Below, piece after piece: positions 59,314-64,000 of a stretch of DNA of 64,000 nucleotides. Positions within the stretch are counted from its first letter, which is position 1. Every line of letters starts with the position of its first letter. The stretch spans positions 21,834-85,833 of the forward strand of contig NZ_GL890956.1 in the NCBI RefSeq assembly GCF_000211815.1. The letters are read 5' to 3'. The DNA comes from Moorena producens 3L (GTDB lineage Bacteria; Cyanobacteriota; Cyanobacteriia; Cyanobacteriales; Coleofasciculaceae). Made by a program: the position numbers and the translations under genes. The notes beneath the pieces are model-generated. The model worked only from the letters and a program-made list of their open reading frames with translations, did not search any database and was not told where the DNA came from.

Positions 59314-60507
59314 ATGCCAACCCCAATACTAACATTTCGGCCCATGGGAATTGACAAGATTTCGACTCTGTTAGCTCGAAACCAATCCCACTGGCGACCG
59401 ATTTCTCTAGCTTTTGGTCAATCGGACTTCCCAATTCAAGAATACGTTGACCTGACTTTACAGGCTCCTGAAGTAGAAAAAGTACTAGGTTACGGGGATA
59501 TTAGCGGACAGATGTCACTGCGGAAAAAAATTAGCAGCTTTTACGCCTCGACCTTAGGTATAGATATCCCAGCGGCACAGATATTGATAACTGATGGGGC
59601 GACTGGTGCATTAGTCTTAGCATTGGGGCTGTTGGTGCGCCGAGGTAGCGAAGTCATTATACCAGCCGTCGGATATGCGGCCTATCCGCGAATCGTGAAG
59701 ATGTTTGGTGGCATTCCGATATCGGCACCCCTGGATGCAGAGTTTAACCTCTCACCCCACCGACTGCGGAATTTGATAACTGCCAAAACCGCTGCTATAA
59801 TCGTCAACTCTCCGGGAAATCCCCACGGAAATATAGCTAGTCGGGAAATGCTAGCAGAAATTGCTTCATTCGGCATTCCAGTAATTTTCGACGAAGTTTA
59901 CCAGTTAATGACTTTCGCGGGGGATTTTGCTCCCAGTGGGACGCAACTGCCTGGGGAACATTTCATTGTCAATGGATTTGCCAAGTCTTTTGCCGTTCCG
60001 GGATTGCGTATCGGTTTTGTGATTGTACCATCAAGCTTAGCTGAAGCTGCCGAGAGTATGAAAGTATTGTTGAATATTTGCCCGAATCTTCCCGGACAGC
60101 TGTTAACAGAACGACTGCTAGAGAGATCCCGGCTGCTGCTAAAGGCTCATCGAAGCTACCTGGGTCGCAGCCACAAGGTGTTCTTAGCGGCTTGCGATCG
60201 CTACTCTGTCCCTGTAATCAGAAATTCCCAGGCGGGGTTTTATGGTATCATACCGCTGCCTGAAGGTATGGACTCCATGAAAGCAGCATCGATATTAGCC
60301 AAAGACTATGCACTTGCCACTGCTCCGGGAACGGATTTTGCTGAAACCGACCCCGGTTTTTTGCGCGTCAACTTTACTAAAAGCCCTCAAGATGTGTCCG
60401 AAGGAGTGCTAAGGATAACCGAGTTCCTTGAAAAGGTCAATTCTGGGATCTGCGATCGGCGTTCGCGAAGCGTGGCCAAAGGCCTCAGCCGCGCCAAAGG
60501 CGATTAG
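59314..60507 (+). CDS. PLP-dependent aminotransferase, class I/II
   Basis: A 397-residue fold-type I enzyme. N169 in VNSPGNPHG, D193 and Y196 in FDEVYQ, and the PLP lysine K224 in NGFAKSFAVPGLRIGF are clear. It transfers amino groups between amino and keto acids; substrate unknown. The last 18 or so codons (RRSRSVAKGLSRAKGD) come from a copy of the dispersed GTTCGCGAAGCGTGGCC repeat, so the natural C-terminus was probably nearer EFLEKVNSG. It is 68 bp before the dehydrogenase. Confidence 0.85.
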   Translation: MPTPILTFRPMGIDKISTLLARNQSHWRPISLAFGQSDFPIQEYVDLTLQAPEVEKVLGYGDISGQMSLRKKISSFYASTLGIDIPAAQILITDGATGALVLALGLLVRRGSEVIIPAVGYAAYPRIVKMFGGIPISAPLDAEFNLSPHRLRNLITAKTAAIIVNSPGNPHGNIASREMLAEIASFGIPVIFDEVYQLMTFAGDFAPSGTQLPGEHFIVNGFAKSFAVPGLRIGFVIVPSSLAEAAESMKVLLNICPNLPGQLLTERLLERSRLLLKAHRSYLGRSHKVFLAACDRYSVPVIRNSQAGFYGIIPLPEGMDSMKAASILAKDYALATAPGTDFAETDPGFLRVNFTKSPQDVSEGVLRITEFLEKVNSGICDRRSRSVAKGLSRAKGD

Positions 60508-60532
60508 CCCAAAGGGCTACGCTACGCGAACG
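60457..60532. repeat. Dispersed repeat extending the aminotransferase C-terminus
   Basis: GTTCGCGAAGCGTGGCC, then AAAGGCC, then an inverted GGCTACGCTACGCGAACGC. It provides the last residues and stop codon of the aminotransferase gene. Confidence 0.8.
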
Positions 60533-60574
60533 CACTCCCTTCACACTTCGGACTTAAGCTTGAGTTGACTGCGA

Positions 60575-61525
60575 ATGGACATGAATATGGCAGTGCTACT
60601 ACTGGCAAACATCGATTTAGAGGAATGGTTTGCACAATTAACCGCAGAGTTGAAGAAACGCAAGGCCGGTCTAGATTTGCGAATCTGGCCTGAATCCGGG
60701 AAACTAGATGAGATTGAGATTGTGCTGGCATGGTGGCCCCCACTGGGAGTGATGCAAAAATTGCCTAATCTGAAGCTGATTATATCCCTAGGAGCCAGCG
60801 TAGATCGGATTTTAGTAGACCCAGATCTGCCCAAGCATATCCCGATTGTGCGTCTGCTCTCGGAGGGCAAAACTCAGCAAATAGCGGAGTATGTCACTCT
60901 AGCTGTTTTGCTGTTTCAACGGCGATTTATCGAGTATCAAGCATTGCACCGATCGCGACGCTGGGAATATCTACCGGTACCAGAGGCTAAAGAATTTACA
61001 GTGGGGATTTTGGGGTTAGGGGTATTTGGTTCGACGGTGGCCAAAAAGCTAGCAGCTATGGGTTTTTCCGTGCGGGGATGGAGTCGATCACCAAAAGCAA
61101 TGGCTGGAGTGGAGTGCTTTCACGGGCGCGAACAGTTTAAGCTTTTCTTGAGCACATGTCGGGCGATTGTGTGTTTGCTGCCCGTAACGCCGGAAACCGA
61201 GGGTATTCTCTGCCATGAAACGTTTTCAGCTTTACCGACCGGGGCTTACTTAATTAATGTCGGTCGAGGCAAGCACTTGGTAGAAGCTGATTTATTGAGT
61301 GCATTAGATTCAGGTCAAATTGCCTGGGCGTGTTTGGACGTATTCCATCAGGAACCCTTGCCCAATGACGATCCTTTTTGGTCTCATCCGCGCATTATAG
61401 TAACTCCCCATATTGCTGCTGTGGGTAACCCTAAGGAGCTAGCCGCTCGCATTGTGGATACAATCGATTGCAGTCGCGAGGGCAGACCATTGGAGAATGC
61501 AATTGATCGGAACCGGGGCTACTAA
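60575..61525 (+). CDS. D-2-hydroxyacid dehydrogenase (GhrA-like)
   Basis: A 316-residue NAD(P)-dependent dehydrogenase. The cofactor loop is VGILGLGVFGSTVA (143-156), and the catalytic set R231 (NVGRGKHLV), E260 (HQEPLP) and H279 (TPHIAA) is complete. It interconverts 2-keto and D-2-hydroxy acids; resemblance is to glyoxylate/hydroxypyruvate reductase A. In this set it could reduce the keto acid made by the adjacent aminotransferase (inference). Confidence 0.85.
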   Translation: MDMNMAVLLLANIDLEEWFAQLTAELKKRKAGLDLRIWPESGKLDEIEIVLAWWPPLGVMQKLPNLKLIISLGASVDRILVDPDLPKHIPIVRLLSEGKTQQIAEYVTLAVLLFQRRFIEYQALHRSRRWEYLPVPEAKEFTVGILGLGVFGSTVAKKLAAMGFSVRGWSRSPKAMAGVECFHGREQFKLFLSTCRAIVCLLPVTPETEGILCHETFSALPTGAYLINVGRGKHLVEADLLSALDSGQIAWACLDVFHQEPLPNDDPFWSHPRIIVTPHIAAVGNPKELAARIVDTIDCSREGRPLENAIDRNRGY

Positions 61526-61646
61526 GTCTTAATAGTGAGTTTTCTGCAATGCCAATCAATCCGAAAAATAATCTAGATTGGCTTACCATTTTATTGATAA
61601 TATAATATTATTGTAGATGAATATAAGTAGAGAGTAAGTTGAGAGC

Positions 61647-62681
61647 ATGACTATTAGATCGGATATTTTCAAATTCTTCCAAAATCTAAATTTTGTCTTC
61701 TTAAGTGGCTTCGATAAGATTAATTCGATCAATGAAAACAATAATTTATATATAAATGCCATGTATGATTTGATGGAAAATGATGAAATCAGAACCCAAG
61801 CCTATAGAAAAGTAATTTCTGAAAAAGTAAAAGACAAAGTAGCTGTTGAAATTGGCACGGGCAAAGCATTATTGTTACCAAAATTTTGTGTAGATGCAGG
61901 AGTAAAAAAGATTTACACAATAGAAGAAAATGAGAAAGCTTTCGCAGAGTCAAAAAAACTGCTCGAAGAACTTAATCTAGAAGAAAAAATTAAAATTTAT
62001 CAAGGATTTTCACAAGATATAGAGATAGAAGAAAAATGCGATATATTGGTTCATGAAATTGTCGGGTCTATAGGTAGCCGGGAAGGTATGGTGCTAGCAG
62101 TTAACGATGCTAAAGAGAGATTTTTGAAGCCAAATGCCGAGTTTATTCCGTACCAGTGCATTACGAAAATAGCTCCTGTATCACCATTGAAACTTTCCCC
62201 ATATCAGCAAATCGTTAATTTGTTTCTGAAGTTAATCATGAAAAATGTTATAATAAACTTAAGTGATGATTTTAATTTTTCTAAACCAAGAACTTATCTG
62301 ACCTGTAATTTCCCCGTTTGTAACCTGATTGCCGAACCCCAAGAATTTGAAAATATAGTTTTTGCTGAAAATTTGACAATGATAGATGATAAAACTATAG
62401 AATTTATTATTGAAAAACCAAGCTTATTTGATGGATTTATTTTCTATATAAATCTCTGGGTAGACAGAGAAACAGTCATTGATACATTGTCACAAAAAAC
62501 AAGTTGGTTAGTTAGATATGCTAAACTTTTTGAAAAACCCCTAAAACTAGAAGCTGGTGACTTCATTAAAGTTAAAATTGAGAGGGATGTTTCAACCACA
62601 CAACCTAAATATGAGATTCATGCCACTGTGGGCAAAAATGGGAGAAGCGTATTTGCAAAAAAAAGTTATAAGCTATGTTGA
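61647..62681 (+). CDS. PRMT-like SAM methyltransferase
   Basis: A 344-residue protein. VAVEIGTGKALLLPKF (66-81) is SAM motif I. The double-E loop HEIVGSIGSREGM (E137, E146) and the following beta-barrel-like half have the layout of protein arginine methyltransferases. True PRMTs are rare in bacteria; similar enzymes methylate small molecules. AT content is visibly higher than in the neighbours. Its stop overlaps the start of a decayed small gene. Confidence 0.7.
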   Translation: MTIRSDIFKFFQNLNFVFLSGFDKINSINENNNLYINAMYDLMENDEIRTQAYRKVISEKVKDKVAVEIGTGKALLLPKFCVDAGVKKIYTIEENEKAFAESKKLLEELNLEEKIKIYQGFSQDIEIEEKCDILVHEIVGSIGSREGMVLAVNDAKERFLKPNAEFIPYQCITKIAPVSPLKLSPYQQIVNLFLKLIMKNVIINLSDDFNFSKPRTYLTCNFPVCNLIAEPQEFENIVFAENLTMIDDKTIEFIIEKPSLFDGFIFYINLWVDRETVIDTLSQKTSWLVRYAKLFEKPLKLEAGDFIKVKIERDVSTTQPKYEIHATVGKNGRSVFAKKSYKLC

Positions 62682-63008
62682 AAATTATCAAGCCGTCAAA
62701 AGTTGTGCAACGGGCTTTTGTTGAAACCATCTAGGAACTACGAACCGGAGAATTTGTACTTTGATGCAAAAGCAAGATGTGCCCGTTCAACATGGGCCAT
62801 GTACAACACCTGGATCAAGGATCGAAAAACGTATTCGGCTGACAGGATAACATGAAAACTAGGATGTCTGTATCGCCTCGATTTCCAAACTTCCGAAAGC
62901 TGTCGCCAGTTGTTAGGCCGGGTAGATGTAGAAGCAGTTGAATATACTTTAGAAGGTTTAACTGAGGCGATTGTGGCATGGGAGACTGGCAGAGGGGGAA
63001 ACAAATAA
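62675..63008 (+). pseudogene. Decayed gene coupled to the PRMT-like gene
   Basis: ATG 62675 overlaps the PRMT-like stop by seven bases. The frame reads MLKIIKPSKVVQRAFVETI, meets TAG at 62732, resumes ELRTGEFVL, shifts to DAKARCARSTWAMYNTWIKD then RKTYSADRIT, and shifts again to GCLYRLDFQTSESCRQLLGR then VDVEAVEYTLEGLTEAIVAW to a stop at 63006-63008. So one stop and two frameshifts break a protein of about 110 residues. I do not recognise its family. Confidence 0.5.
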
Positions 63009-63302
63009 TATCAAGTTCGGTTGAATACCCATCATAAAAGTCTGGGGAGATGGGAACCCACCCCTAACCCCTCCCAGGAGGGGAATATGGGGAGATGGGG
63101 GATATTTTTATTAAGAGTAATTATCCTGAGATGATATAAAAGCAGAGATAATGTGATTTCATGGAATCCCACAACTAACAAAAAGTAAAAATAGAGACCA
63201 CAATAATTAAATTAGATAAAGTCTGCGGGGGCGACAACTCGCCCAAAAAGCAACTAGGTCGAGATATTGACTAATAAAATAGTCACCCCTTTAAGATGAA
63301 AA
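63009..63302. other. Spacer, no gene seen
   Basis: Contains CCCCTAACCCCTCCCAGGAGG with repeated GGGGAGATGGG (63046-63098). AT-rich sequence follows. No convincing frame. Confidence 0.5.
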
Positions 63303-63455
63303 TAGCGTTTCTCATAGCTATGAGGTACACAGGATTTTTTCACTCTTGCTAGCATGCCTATTGCCTATTGCTAGCATGCCTATTGCCTATTGCCTGCTCC
63401 CTGCTCCCTAAAACCGATAAATTTGTACCTCACAAGTTGTATAATTGCTATAGAT
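63303..63455. repeat. MITE-like element (family B), copy 3, with internal array
   Basis: Begins ATAGCGTTTCTCATAGCTAT and GAGGTACAC, ends TTGTACCTCACAAGTTG then AATTGCTATAG. Its centre has been filled with GCTAGCATGCCTATT and CCTATTG units. It ends about 10 bp before the second aldolase copy and marks the left edge of that duplication. Confidence 0.7.
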
Positions 63456-63465
63456 TACTGTAAAA

Positions 63466-64000
63466 ATGAAAAACTCTAATATAAATAATTCCATAACTAC
63501 CTTTTATTCCCAAGAAGAACGACAGTTACGTGTAGATCTTGCTGCTGCTTACCGCTTGATTAACTATTATGGGATGACAGACATGATATACACCCATATT
63601 TCCGTGCGGATTAAAGAGGAGCCACCAATATTCCTCATTAATCCGTATGGTATGATGTTTGACGAAATATGTGCATCAAATTTGGTTCCAGTGGATGCTA
63701 ATGGCAACAAAATTGACCAGGCAGACGCGGAAGTAAATCCAGCCGGATTTACTATACACAGTGCTATTCATTTAGGTTGCCCTAATGCCCATGCAATCAT
63801 CCACACCCATACTGTTAGTGGCATGGCTGTTGCTGCGATGGAAGAGGGTTTGTTGCCCCTTAACCAAATTTCGATGGAATTTTATAATCGGGTTGCCTAC
63901 CATGATTATGAGGGCATCTCACTTAACCTGGATGAGCGAGAAAGGCTGGTGGCATCTCTGGGAGACAAGAAATGTTTAATCCTCCGTAACCATGGTCTTT
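63466..64000 (+). CDS. Class II aldolase/adducin-family protein, second copy (runs off window)
   Basis: Starts at ATG 63466 (MKNSNINNSITTFYSQEERQ) and matches the 58317-59126 gene codon for codon from KNSNINNS on; the first copy has five extra N-terminal residues (MSVNT). The zinc motif HAIIHTHTVSGMA is intact. The 3' third lies beyond the window. A family B element is directly upstream, so its promoter and start context differ from copy 1. Confidence 0.85.
   Translation, partial: MKNSNINNSITTFYSQEERQLRVDLAAAYRLINYYGMTDMIYTHISVRIKEEPPIFLINPYGMMFDEICASNLVPVDANGNKIDQADAEVNPAGFTIHSAIHLGCPNAHAIIHTHTVSGMAVAAMEEGLLPLNQISMEFYNRVAYHDYEGISLNLDERERLVASLGDKKCLILRNHGL

Noticed and set aside
62738..63004. 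Minus-strand 88-residue frame
   Set aside because: The plus strand shows a more convincing decayed gene coupled to the PRMT-like gene.
1..64000. tRNA or rRNA genes
   Set aside because: I found no cloverleaf-like sequence with a convincing T-arm and no rRNA segment by reading; a tRNAscan-SE run would settle it.

Overview
The window reads as chromosome from a large-genome filamentous cyanobacterium, most like Moorena/Moorea or a close Oscillatoriales relative. Direct signs are the HIP1 octamer GCGATCGC many times, oxygenic-phototroph genes (chlG, light-dependent protochlorophyllide reductase, a GUN4-domain kinase, a Get3d-type ATPase), and very many heptamer tandem arrays (the STRR class). The species is an inference; no rRNA or tRNA gene is present to fix it.

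Layout. 1-2.8 kb: a tandemly duplicated glycosyltransferase/FkbM-methyltransferase unit with one collapsed copy. 3-5.1 kb: a membrane-anchored unknown protein and an IS630-type element inserted inside a MITE. 5.2-13.2 kb: two more FkbM methyltransferases, another methyltransferase, DUF2862 - Get3d - chlG, an SPFH protein and a GT4 glycosyltransferase. 13.5-23.8 kb: NERD/UvrD-like helicase, cysteine hydrolase, a toxin-antitoxin pair whose PIN toxin is cut by a MITE, a vWA lipoprotein, an EamA transporter and a kinase-TPR protein. 24.4-27 kb: a broken XRE antitoxin, then a NACHT NTPase with a glycine-rich repetitive membrane region and a small partner sharing its first 40 residues. 27.4-30.1 kb: an alcohol dehydrogenase truncated at an IS200/IS605 element. 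30.6-39.9 kb: housekeeping genes (ABM monooxygenase, msrA, VOC, tex, pentapeptide protein, leuS). 40.4-43.6 kb: a three-gene cassette of N-methyltransferase, M24 hydrolase and SbnA-like PLP synthase. 43.9-50.3 kb: a decayed ParDE module, a methyltransferase, por, cobA (frameshifted) with sirB, and a kinase-GUN4 fusion, which together make a tetrapyrrole neighbourhood. 50.7-55.2 kb: PD-(D/E)XK protein, a B12-radical-SAM gene split by an insertion, and an LpxB-like protein. 55.5-64 kb: a divergent aldo/keto reductase, a broken DUF3326 gene, and a cassette of PhyH dioxygenase, class II aldolase, aminotransferase, D-2-hydroxyacid dehydrogenase and PRMT-like methyltransferase; its aldolase gene is repeated without visible change at the right edge.

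Intergenic DNA is mostly repeats: heptamer arrays, at least five MITE-like families with inverted ends (one with clear 8-bp target duplications), and a short GTTCGCGTAGCGTGGCC...AAAGGCC repeat that also enters reading frames. Several genes are visibly broken by these elements, by small indels or by internal deletions (GT4 copy, IS630 transposase, PIN toxin, XRE antitoxin, ParE, cobA, B12-radical SAM, DUF3326, the last gene of the 57-63 kb cassette).

The best candidates for something new are the NACHT pair with the shared RHIM-like/pentapeptide-like N-terminal tag, the methyltransferase/M24/SbnA-like cassette, and the duplicated 57-64 kb cassette.
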